5,350 nucleotides of DNA from Actinomycetes bacterium (GTDB lineage: Bacteria > Actinomycetota > CALGFH01), in assembly GCA_030152105.1 (NCBI GenBank), contig JASLIH010000597.1, positions 1 through 5,350 on the forward strand, read 5' to 3'. Shown one piece after another: positions 1 to 5,350 of this stretch. A program made the translations under genes and the position numbers. The notes under the pieces were generated by a model that saw only the letters and a program-made list of their open reading frames with translations, had not been told where the DNA came from and did not search any database. Position 1 is the first letter of the stretch, and every line of letters begins with the position of its first letter.

Positions 1-1066
1 CGACCTCGTCGAGGGTCGGGGGCCGCAGCGACGCCATCAGCTCCCGCAGGCCCTGGACCTCGGTGGACAGGGCGGCCTGGGCGTGCTCGACCCGGGCGAC
101 GGCGGCCGGGTTGCCGAGCATCCGCTGCTTGGCCCGCTCCAGGTCGTAGGAGAGGACGGCCAGGCGCTGGATGGGCCCGTCATGGAGCAGGGCGGCGACC
201 TGCATGCGCTCCTCCTCGGCCGCCTGGACGGTCCGGTCGAGCACCCGCCGGCGCTCGCTCTCGGCCCGCTCGATCCCGCGCACCAGCCCGGCCATGCGCC
301 CCATGACCAGGACGAACAGCACCGCCCAGGCGCCGGCGATGGCGGCCACCTGGAGCTCGGTGCCCTGGAGCCGCTGGACGACCAGCAGGGCCGGGGCGAC
401 CAGGTACATGCCGTCGGTGACGGCCGCCGAGGCGCCGCTCAGGGCCAGGACCGAGAACAGCGTGTCGGCGGCCAGGGTCACGGCCAGGCTGGCGATCAGC
501 AGCCGGAAGGCGGCCGTGCGCCGGCCCGGGCTGGTGGCCAGCCTGGCCGCCAGGGCCAGCAGGAGCACGTCGCCGACCGGGTAGGCGAGCGAGACCAGCA
601 GCTGGACCAGCCCCATGGACGGGTCGTCGAAGTAGGGGACCATGACCAGCACCCAGGACAGCAGGCCGAAGCCGATGGCGATGATGGCCGCGTCGGTCAG
701 CCCGGCCCAGTCGCGGCGGCCGCTCGAGCGGCTGAGAGCGAGCAGGGTCAGGCCGGCGGCCAGCACCGGGTAGCCGGGCAGGTAGAGGGCATCGGCCAGC
801 GACGGGAACGGGTCGATCCCGAGGACCAGCTCGTTGACCGAGAACAGCGCGTCGCCGACCACGAACAGGCCCTGGGCGCCCGCGATCAGCCGCCAGGGCA
901 GCGGCCGGGCCGGCCGGTGCCAGCGCAGCCCGACGACGATCGCGGCCACCGCCGAGGCGCCGACGACGACGTTCAGGACCGCCCCAGGGCCGTCGGGCAG
1001 CAGGTAGTAGGCCCCGGTCAGGAGCGCGCCAGTGCCCAGGTAGAGCCGCCAGGCCAGCCGTCTCAT
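1..1066 (-). CDS. Sensor histidine kinase, NarL/DesK type (HisKA_3), multi-helix membrane sensor; C-terminus cut by window start
   Basis: This reading frame is open for 355 codons and leaves the window at base 1. Residues 1-265 hold about eight hydrophobic segments (roughly 6-24, 29-48, 60-77, 92-111, 122-144, 151-174, 186-210 and 240-262), with a shorter one at 219-231. An arginine/glutamate-rich linker follows (264-290). The dimerisation and phosphoacceptor region then reads AALLHDGPIQRLAVL, with the likely phosphorylated His at 295, followed by SLRPPTLDEV. This pattern is typical of HisKA_3 kinases; the HATPase domain would lie outside the window. The ATG at 1066 is the first start after an in-frame TGA. 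An AGAGGG lies directly against it, too close for a normal ribosome site, so initiation is uncertain. The gene is divergent from nuoA by 80 bp. Its ligand and response regulator are not visible. The region around residues 221-224 looks internally shortened relative to relatives as I remember them. Confidence 0.88.
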   Translation of the reverse strand, partial: MRRLAWRLYLGTGALLTGAYYLLPDGPGAVLNVVVGASAVAAIVVGLRWHRPARPLPWRLIAGAQGLFVVGDALFSVNELVLGIDPFPSLADALYLPGYPVLAAGLTLLALSRSSGRRDWAGLTDAAIIAIGFGLLSWVLVMVPYFDDPSMGLVQLLVSLAYPVGDVLLLALAARLATSPGRRTAAFRLLIASLAVTLAADTLFSVLALSGASAAVTDGMYLVAPALLVVQRLQGTELQVAAIAGAWAVLFVLVMGRMAGLVRGIERAESERRRVLDRTVQAAEEERMQVAALLHDGPIQRLAVLSYDLERAKQRMLGNPAAVARVEHAQAALSTEVQGLRELMASLRPPTLDEV

Positions 1067-1098
1067 CCCTCTAGAGGTCGGCGTCTGCGACCCTCGGT

Positions 1099-1135
1099 TT
1101 GAGCTTGGCCGGTAGGCCGGTCACTGGACTAGAAT
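1099..1135 (+). promoter_or_regulatory. Candidate nuo operon promoter giving a leaderless or nearly leaderless transcript
   Basis: TAGAAT at 1130-1135 matches five of six bases of the sigma-70 type -10 consensus. Upstream TTG-containing hexamers lie at 1099-1104 (TTGAGC, spacer 25) and 1105-1110 (TTGGCC, spacer 19), so the -35 is weak or badly spaced. Transcription beginning 6-7 nt after the -10 would start at about 1142, only about 5 nt before the nuoA ATG. No purine-rich ribosome site precedes that ATG, which fits leaderless initiation, common in Actinomycetota. The call rests on sequence appearance alone. Confidence 0.4.
1107..1121. repeat. Tandem 7-bp direct repeat GGCCGGT-A-GGCCGGT in the divergent promoter region
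   Basis: Two exact copies of GGCCGGT are separated by one A. They lie between the possible -35 region and the -10 of the nuo promoter, where a regulator could bind. In such GC-rich DNA a short repeat of this kind could also be chance. Confidence 0.35.
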
Positions 1136-1146
1136 CTGCGCCACCT

Positions 1147-1512
1147 ATGACCACGTACTTCCAGGCCTACGGCACGTTCGCGGCCCTTCTGGTGCTCTCG
1201 ATCGCCTTTGTCGCGGTCGCGTTCGGCGCCAACCGGGTGCTTCGTCCCAACCGCCCCAGCTACGGCAAGCTCACCACCTACGAGAGCGGCATGGACCCGG
1301 TGGGCACCACCTGGTCCCAGACCCAGATCCGCTACTACGTGTTCGCCTTCCTGTTCGTCATCTTCGACGTGGAGAGTGTGTTCCTGTTCCCCTGGGCCCT
1401 GGTCTTCGACCGTATCGGGGTGGCGGCCTTCTGGGAGATGGTCGTCTTCATCGGCGTGCTCGCCATCGGCCTCCTGTACGCGTTCAAGAAGGGAGTCCTC
1501 CGATGGGCCTAG
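1147..1512 (+). CDS. nuoA: NADH-quinone oxidoreductase (complex I) subunit A
   Basis: This is a small membrane subunit of complex I (ND3 homologue), 121 aa, the usual family length. It has three hydrophobic helices (about 8-30, 63-87 and 94-113). The first loop carries YESGMDP (45-51), and helix 2 carries the family signature [16 protein letters not shown] with acidic residues D74 and E76. The loop position that is Cys39 in mitochondrial ND3 is Ser47 here, as in many bacteria. The ATG at 1147 is chosen because MTTYFQAY is a normal NuoA beginning. A TTG at 1099 in the same frame would add 16 non-homologous residues and would lie upstream of the likely transcription start. No Shine-Dalgarno sequence precedes it. 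It is the first gene of the operon and overlaps nuoB by 10 nt. Confidence 0.95.
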   Translation: MTTYFQAYGTFAALLVLSIAFVAVAFGANRVLRPNRPSYGKLTTYESGMDPVGTTWSQTQIRYYVFAFLFVIFDVESVFLFPWALVFDRIGVAAFWEMVVFIGVLAIGLLYAFKKGVLRWA

Positions 1513-2021
1513 TCGACTCGGTCGAGCTGCCGCAACCGATCAAGTTCGTCTTCAACTGGGGCCGCAAGTACTCGCTGTGGGTGTTCAACTTCGGCCTGGC
1601 CTGCTGCGCCATCGAGTTCATCGCCACCTCCATGGCCCGCCACGACTTCATCCGCCTCGGGGTGATCCCGTTCGCCCACGGGCCGCGCCAGGCCGACCTG
1701 CTGGTGGTGTCGGGGACCCTGACCGACAAGATGGCCCCGGCCCTCCAGCGGCTGTACCAGGAGATGCCCGAGCCCAAGTACGTGATCTCGTTCGGCTCCT
1801 GCTCCAACTGTGGCGGCCCCTACTGGGACTCCTACTCGGTCACCAAGGGCGTCGACCAGATCATCCCGGTCGACGTCTACGTCCCCGGCTGCCCGCCCCG
1901 CCCCGAGGCCCTGCTCAACGGGATCATGACGCTGCAGGAGCGGATCGGCTCGGAGTCGCTGCGCCAGCGGTACGCCAACGGGGACCGGCCGGAGCCGATC
2001 GTCGTGGAGGCTGACGCCTAG
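1503..2021 (+). CDS. nuoB: NADH-quinone oxidoreductase (complex I) subunit B, iron-sulfur cluster N2 protein
   Basis: This 172-aa subunit of the peripheral arm binds the terminal 4Fe-4S cluster N2, which passes electrons to quinone. The expected four ligands are visible: adjacent C34-C35 in [10 protein letters not shown]100 in [10 protein letters not shown] and C130 in [11 protein letters not shown]. Their spacing agrees with E. coli NuoB. The segment [17 protein letters not shown] departs from the common YDLxRFG form and resembles the B subunit of partial actinobacterial nuo clusters (recalled, not searched). The ATG at 1503 follows AAGGGAG (1489-1495) at a 7-nt spacing. The start lies inside the end of nuoA, which suggests translational coupling. 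The stop TAG shares a base with the nuoC GTG. Confidence 0.96.
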   Translation: MGLVDSVELPQPIKFVFNWGRKYSLWVFNFGLACCAIEFIATSMARHDFIRLGVIPFAHGPRQADLLVVSGTLTDKMAPALQRLYQEMPEPKYVISFGSCSNCGGPYWDSYSVTKGVDQIIPVDVYVPGCPPRPEALLNGIMTLQERIGSESLRQRYANGDRPEPIVVEADA

Positions 2022-2509
2022 TGGACGCCGACGCCCTGCGCGACCACCTGGTCGCGGAGCTGGGGGATGCCGTGGAGCCCGAGGTGGCCTACGGCACCCT
2101 GACCGTGACCGTGGCCAACGCCGACTGGCGCCGGGTCGCCGAGCTGGCCCGGCGGGGGCCCGACCTGGCCTGCAACTTCTTCGACTTCCTGTGCGGGGTC
2201 GACGAGGAGGCCGACGGCATCGGAGTGGTCCTCCACGTGTACTCCATCCCCCACCGCCACCACCTCCAGGTCCGGACGGTGGTGCCCCGCGACGGCGGGC
2301 ACCTGCCGACGGTCAGCGACCTGTGGGCCGGGGCCAACTGGCACGAGCGGGAGACGGCCGAGCTGTTCGGGGTCGGCTTTGACGGCCACCCCAACCTGGC
2401 CAAGCTGCTGCTGGCCGAGGAGTTCGAGGGCTACCCGCTGCGCAAGGAGTTCGCCCTGGTGACCAGGGAGGCCAAGCCCTGGCCGGGCGCCAAGGAACCG
2501 GGGGAGTAG
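2021..2509 (+). CDS. nuoC: NADH-quinone oxidoreductase (complex I) subunit C, 30-kDa family
   Basis: NuoC is a peripheral-arm scaffold subunit that packs against NuoD and NuoB and carries no cofactor. The 162-aa protein holds the Complex1_30kDa signature near its C-terminus: WHERETAELFGVGFDGHP (about 107-124), followed by a GYPLRKEF motif. The N-terminal part (about 1-95) is the variable domain, with SIPHRHHLQVRT in its core. It is compact compared with many NuoC proteins (170-240 aa) and is not fused to NuoD, unlike E. coli NuoCD. The GTG at 2021 is favoured: it overlaps the nuoB stop by one base (TAGTG), and GGAGG lies at 2006-2010. The gene ends 1 nt before nuoD. Confidence 0.94.
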   Translation: MDADALRDHLVAELGDAVEPEVAYGTLTVTVANADWRRVAELARRGPDLACNFFDFLCGVDEEADGIGVVLHVYSIPHRHHLQVRTVVPRDGGHLPTVSDLWAGANWHERETAELFGVGFDGHPNLAKLLLAEEFEGYPLRKEFALVTREAKPWPGAKEPGE

Positions 2510-2510
2510 C

Positions 2511-3698
2511 GTGGCCACCGAGCTGGGACAGGGCGGGGTGGCCTTCCAGGCCGCCGACGGCACCGGCGTCGGCATCATCGTGCGCGACAAGGCCGACCGG
2601 GAGCTGCACACCCAGGACATGACGCTGAACGTCGGCCCCCAGCACCCGGCCACCCACGGGGTGCTGCGGGTCCTGGTGACCCTCGACGGCGAGGTGATCG
2701 AGGACGCCCAGCCGGTGATCGGCTACATGCACCGCTCCTTCGAGAAGCTGGCCGAGTACCGCGACTACCGGCAGATCATCGCCCTGGTCAACCGGCACGA
2801 CTGGGTCTCCTCGATCTGCAACGAGCTGGGCGTGGCCATGGTCGTGGAGCGGCAGATGGACCTGGAGGTGCCCGAGCGGGCGACCTGGATCCGGATGCTG
2901 ATGGCCGAGTGGACCCGGGTCCTCAACCACCTGATGTTCGTCGGCTCCTACCCGCTGGAGCTGGGGGCGATCACGCCGATGTTCTACGCCTTCCGGGAGC
3001 GGGAGGAGATCCAGGCCCTGATGGAGTGGATCACCGGCGGCCGCCTCCACCTCACCTACTGCCGGGTCGGCGGCCTCAAGCAGGACCTGCCCCGGGGGGC
3101 CATCCAGATGTCCCGCGACCTGGTCCCGCGGATGCGCGAGCGCCTCAAGGAGTACGAGGACCTGGTCCTCGGCAACGAGATCTTCGCCGCCCGGACCAAG
3201 GGCATCGGGGTCCTCCCGGCCGACGTGGCCTGCTCCTACGGGGTCAGCGGGGCCCTGCTCCAGGCGGCCGGGGTGCCAGAGGACTCGCGCAAGACCGAGC
3301 CCTACCTGTTCTACGACCAGGTCGAGTTCGACGTGCCCACCGGCCGCAACGGCGACTGCTACGACCGCTACGCCACCCTGATCGCCCGGATCCGGGAGTC
3401 ACTGCGGATCATCGAGCAGGTCAACGAGCGGATCCCGCCCGGGCCGGTCAACGTGAAGCTGCCCAAGGTGGTCAGGGCGCCCCAGGGCCACGCCTACGTG
3501 CGCACCGAGGCCCCGCTCGGCCAGCTCTCCTATTACATGGTGTCCCACAACGAGAAGACGCCCTGGCGGTTCAAGATGCGCACGCCGTCGTTCAACAACG
3601 TCTCCTCGCTGCCCTATCTGCTGAAGGGAACCCTGTTGCCCGACATGATCGCCGTGATGGGCTCGATGTTCTTCATCGTGGGGGACATCGACCGGTGA
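2511..3698 (+). CDS. nuoD: NADH-quinone oxidoreductase (complex I) subunit D, 49-kDa quinone-site subunit
   Basis: NuoD forms the quinone-reduction chamber with NuoB and NuoH. The 395-aa protein shows [17 protein letters not shown] (37-53), [16 protein letters not shown] (71-86), [10 protein letters not shown] (147-156) and the terminal FFIVGDIDR. All are family landmarks, so the gene is full length. His49 corresponds to the quinone-contacting His (T. thermophilus Nqo4 His38, bovine His59). The Tyr 49 residues further on (Nqo4 Tyr87) is Trp98 here, and the Asp pairing with the His (Nqo4 Asp139) is Glu150. These departures may be typical of this subfamily. The GTG at 2511 lies 1 nt after the nuoC stop; GGAG at 2503-2506 is rather close. 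The stop overlaps nuoH by 4 nt, leaving no room for nuoE, F or G. Confidence 0.96.
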   Translation: MATELGQGGVAFQAADGTGVGIIVRDKADRELHTQDMTLNVGPQHPATHGVLRVLVTLDGEVIEDAQPVIGYMHRSFEKLAEYRDYRQIIALVNRHDWVSSICNELGVAMVVERQMDLEVPERATWIRMLMAEWTRVLNHLMFVGSYPLELGAITPMFYAFREREEIQALMEWITGGRLHLTYCRVGGLKQDLPRGAIQMSRDLVPRMRERLKEYEDLVLGNEIFAARTKGIGVLPADVACSYGVSGALLQAAGVPEDSRKTEPYLFYDQVEFDVPTGRNGDCYDRYATLIARIRESLRIIEQVNERIPPGPVNVKLPKVVRAPQGHAYVRTEAPLGQLSYYMVSHNEKTPWRFKMRTPSFNNVSSLPYLLKGTLLPDMIAVMGSMFFIVGDIDR

Positions 3699-4687
3699 TC
3701 GACGCCGCCCGCGACCTGCTCGACAACTACTGGGTGCTGATGCCGGTCAAGGTGCTGGCCGTCCTGGTCCTCTTCCTGACCTTCCCGCTCCTCGTCGGGT
3801 ACATGGAGCACAAGGTCATGGCCCACATGCAGGCCAGGCTCGGGCCGATGGAGGCCGGCCGCTTCCACGGCGTGCTCCAGCTGGTGGCCGACGGGATCAA
3901 GTTCGTCCAGAAGGAGTCGATCATCCCGGGGGCGGCCGACAAGTGGGTGTTCGCCCTCGCCCCGGCGGTCGCCCTGATCCCGGCCATCCTGGTCTTCGGG
4001 TTCATCCCCTACGGTCCCGACCTGGTCCCGATCCGCTCCGACGTCGGCCTGTTCGTCACCCTGGCCCTGTCCAGCGTCAGCGTGATCGGGGTGCTGATGG
4101 CGGCCTGGTCCAGCGCCAACAAGTACTCGCTGATGGGCGGGATCCGGGCCGCCGCCCAGCTGATCGCCTACGAGCTGCCACTGGTGCTGGCCGCGGCCGC
4201 GGTGGCCATGCAGGCCGGGTCGGCCGACCTGGCGGTGATCGTGGAGCGCCAGGGCTGGTGGGGCTACATCGTCGGGCCGCTGGTGATCGGGTTCTTCGTC
4301 TACGGCACGGCCGCCCTGGCCGAGCTGACCCGGCCGCCGTTCGACATGCCGGTGGCCGACTCCGAACTGGTCTTCGGCCACCTCACCGAGTACACCGGGC
4401 TGCGGTTCGCCTTCTTCCTGCTCACCGAGTACGCCGGGATCGTGTCGCAGGCGGCCATCGCGGCCACCCTGTTCCTCGGGGGCTGGAAGGGCCCGTTCCT
4501 GGACGGGCCGTGGTGGCTGGCGGCCAAGGTGCTGGCCCTGTCGTTCGTGGTCATCTGGGCCCGCTCGACCTACCCGCGGCTGCGCGAGGACCAGCTCCAG
4601 ACGTTCGCCTGGCTGCGACTGGTCCCGGTGTCGCTGGCCCTGCTCCTGGTGGTCGGCTTCCTGAAGGTCTACGAGGTGGGCATCTGA
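3695..4687 (+). CDS. nuoH: NADH-quinone oxidoreductase (complex I) subunit H, ND1 family
   Basis: NuoH is the membrane subunit that anchors the peripheral arm and forms the quinone entry chamber. At 330 aa with about eight hydrophobic helices it is a normal family length. Landmarks are [17 protein letters not shown] (35-51, the ERK...Q.R.GP region with Arg replaced by His39), [16 protein letters not shown] (59-74), [13 protein letters not shown] (154-166), [15 protein letters not shown] (214-228), [18 protein letters not shown] (231-248) and [11 protein letters not shown] near the end. In the 214-228 loop the usual PEAESE has become PVADSE, so one conserved Glu is Val220 and another is Asp222. 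The GTG at 3695 overlaps the nuoD stop as GTGA, with GGGGGA at 3680-3685. It ends in a one-base overlap (TGATG) with nuoI. Confidence 0.95.
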   Translation: MIDAARDLLDNYWVLMPVKVLAVLVLFLTFPLLVGYMEHKVMAHMQARLGPMEAGRFHGVLQLVADGIKFVQKESIIPGAADKWVFALAPAVALIPAILVFGFIPYGPDLVPIRSDVGLFVTLALSSVSVIGVLMAAWSSANKYSLMGGIRAAAQLIAYELPLVLAAAAVAMQAGSADLAVIVERQGWWGYIVGPLVIGFFVYGTAALAELTRPPFDMPVADSELVFGHLTEYTGLRFAFFLLTEYAGIVSQAAIAATLFLGGWKGPFLDGPWWLAAKVLALSFVVIWARSTYPRLREDQLQTFAWLRLVPVSLALLLVVGFLKVYEVGI

Positions 4688-5292
4688 TGCCAGCGCTCAA
4701 GGGGGTCGGGCTGCTCAAGGGGCTCGGCGTCACCCTCAAGACAATGACCCGGCCGGCCGCGACCCGGCAGTACCCGCACGTCAGGCCGGACCTGCCCGCC
4801 CGCACCAGGGGGGTGATCGCGCTCATCGAGGAGAACTGCACCGTGTGCATGCTCTGCGCGCGCGAGTGCCCGGACTGGTGCATCTACATCGACTCCCACA
4901 AGGAGCAGGTCGCCCCCAAGGAGGGCGGGCGCGCCCGCACCCGCAACATCCTGGACCGGTTCGCGATCGACTTCGCCCTCTGCATGTACTGCGGCATCTG
5001 CGTCGAGGTGTGCCCGTTCGACGCCCTCCACTGGAGCCCGGAGTTCGAGTACGCCGAGCACCAGATCGAGAAGCTCACCCACGAGATGGACACCCTCCGA
5101 ACCTGGGCCTACTCGGTCCCCGCCCCCGACCCCCTCGAGGAGGGAGCGGTCGAGCCCAAGGAGATCGAGTCCGCCCGCAAGGCCCGCGACGCCATCACCG
5201 CCAAGGCGGCCGCCGCGGCGGAGCAGGCCCGGGCCGCGGCCCCGCCGGCCGCCTGCAGCCGGAAAAGCTGCGGCACCTCGTCGAACACGTAG
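4687..5292 (+). CDS. nuoI: NADH-quinone oxidoreductase (complex I) subunit I, 2x[4Fe-4S] ferredoxin type; 3' end disrupted
   Basis: NuoI carries clusters N6a and N6b, which conduct electrons towards N2 in NuoB. Both motifs are intact: C51-x2-C54-x2-C57-x3-C61-P and C99-x2-C102-x2-C105-x3-C109-P. The N-terminal amphipathic stretch (1-35) and [19 protein letters not shown] are typical. After about residue 140 comes an unusual charged, alanine-rich tail ([19 protein letters not shown] and onward), which I recall in relatives from partial actinobacterial clusters. The ATG at 4687 is supported by GAGGTGG (4673-4679) at a 7-nt spacing. Recognisable NuoI character stops near residue 187-189 (about 5247-5253). 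The remaining residues to the TAG at 5290 are antisense of a GAF-domain gene, so the true C-terminus is probably missing and the 201-aa length should not be trusted. Confidence 0.9.
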   Translation: MPALKGVGLLKGLGVTLKTMTRPAATRQYPHVRPDLPARTRGVIALIEENCTVCMLCARECPDWCIYIDSHKEQVAPKEGGRARTRNILDRFAIDFALCMYCGICVEVCPFDALHWSPEFEYAEHQIEKLTHEMDTLRTWAYSVPAPDPLEEGAVEPKEIESARKARDAITAKAAAAAEQARAAAPPAACSRKSCGTSSNT

Positions 5293-5350
5293 ATGGCTCC
5301 AACCTCCGTGCCCGAAAGCTGGACTGCCTTGGCGACGATCGTGGACAGCA
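5247..5350 (-). CDS. Fragment of a GAF-domain signalling protein, cut at both ends
   Basis: On the minus strand, from base 5348 downward, the codons read [20 protein letters not shown] and then [14 protein letters not shown]. This is the characteristic opening of a GAF sensor domain: an amphipathic helix (IVxxAVxLSG), then the GAIYxFDE strand-turn, then the FRLxA strand. Such domains occur in histidine kinases, cyclases and GGDEF proteins; which one cannot be told. The upstream part lies beyond the window. Downstream, the homology ends at about 5247, where the strand becomes antisense of nuoI, and the frame merely drifts on to a stop at 4884-4886. Codons here (AAG GCA GTC CAG CTT, GAG GTT GGA) are less GC-rich at third positions than the nuo genes. 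It is either a gene truncated by rearrangement or sequence from elsewhere joined in assembly. Confidence 0.75.

Noticed and set aside
83..1102. Long plus-strand open frame (339 codons) opposite the kinase
   Set aside because: Its translation is low-complexity Gly/Gln/Asp/Arg/Pro, typical of the antisense of a GC-rich gene. The minus strand has clear membrane helices and a HisKA_3 motif.
1099..1146. TTG start for nuoA adding 16 residues
   Set aside because: The added residues are not NuoA-like and would span the candidate -10 element.
1067..1146. Rex operator, riboswitch or small RNA between the divergent genes
   Set aside because: No TTGTGA/TCACAA palindrome and no conserved RNA structure can be made out in 80 bp.
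1208..2014. Plus-strand frame overlapping nuoA and nuoB (268 codons)
   Set aside because: The Arg/Pro/Ser-rich shadow translation has no family similarity, and the overlapping frames are unmistakable nuoA and nuoB.
2018..3050. Minus-strand frames opposite nuoC and nuoD
   Set aside because: They are composition-driven antisense frames with no recognisable domain; the plus strand carries full-length conserved subunits.
2909..3694. Upstream extension of the nuoH frame through nuoD
   Set aside because: The residues before 3695 are Pro/Arg/Gly-rich shadow of nuoD. Homology to NuoH begins at the GTG at 3695.
3943..4686. Upstream extension of the nuoI frame through nuoH
   Set aside because: It is shadow translation; NuoI begins at the ATG at 4687 with a good ribosome site.
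5293..5350. ATG at 5293 as the start of nuoJ
   Set aside because: [19 protein letters not shown] lacks a hydrophobic helix or any NuoJ feature, and the opposite strand gives a clear GAF-domain match.

Overview
The window is a high-GC (about 70 percent by eye) piece of bacterial DNA. It carries the first six genes of a respiratory complex I (nuo) operon on the plus strand, and a divergent sensor histidine kinase on the minus strand. Gene density, GC-rich third codon positions, GTG starts and the character of the Nuo proteins point to a high-GC Actinomycetota. NuoB has [13 protein letters not shown], NuoD has NRHDW and NuoI has [13 protein letters not shown]; from memory these resemble the second, partial nuo cluster of Streptomyces and relatives. 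No finer taxonomic placement is possible from this stretch.

Layout: 1-1066 (minus) is the N-terminal part of a membrane-bound NarL/DesK-type (HisKA_3) histidine kinase, cut by the window start. 1067-1146 is an 80-bp divergent intergenic region with a candidate nuo promoter and a small tandem repeat. 1147-4687 holds nuoA, nuoB, nuoC, nuoD and nuoH, packed with overlaps of 10, 1 and 4 nt and one 1-nt gap. nuoI follows from 4687 with a 1-nt overlap. nuoD runs straight into nuoH, so nuoE, nuoF and nuoG (the NADH-oxidising module) are absent from the usual place. This is the layout of 11-subunit complex I types (cyanobacterial/plastid NDH-1, archaeal Fpo, partial actinobacterial clusters), whose electron donor may be ferredoxin, F420H2 or something else rather than NADH. 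NuoB, C, D and I form the peripheral electron-transfer and quinone-reducing arm. NuoA and NuoH are the membrane subunits around the quinone chamber. The proton-pumping subunits (J-N) would be expected downstream.

They do not follow. From about 5247 to the end of the window the DNA reads, on the minus strand, as the start of a GAF sensor domain ([20 protein letters not shown]...) that breaks off inside the domain exactly where recognisable nuoI sequence stops. Base composition also falls there. nuoJ is therefore missing, the last dozen residues of the annotated nuoI are antisense of the GAF gene, and the join is either a real rearrangement or a chimeric assembly. I consider an assembly chimera at least as likely. 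This is the observation most worth checking. The NuoD and NuoH quinone-site substitutions and the missing E/F/G module come next.
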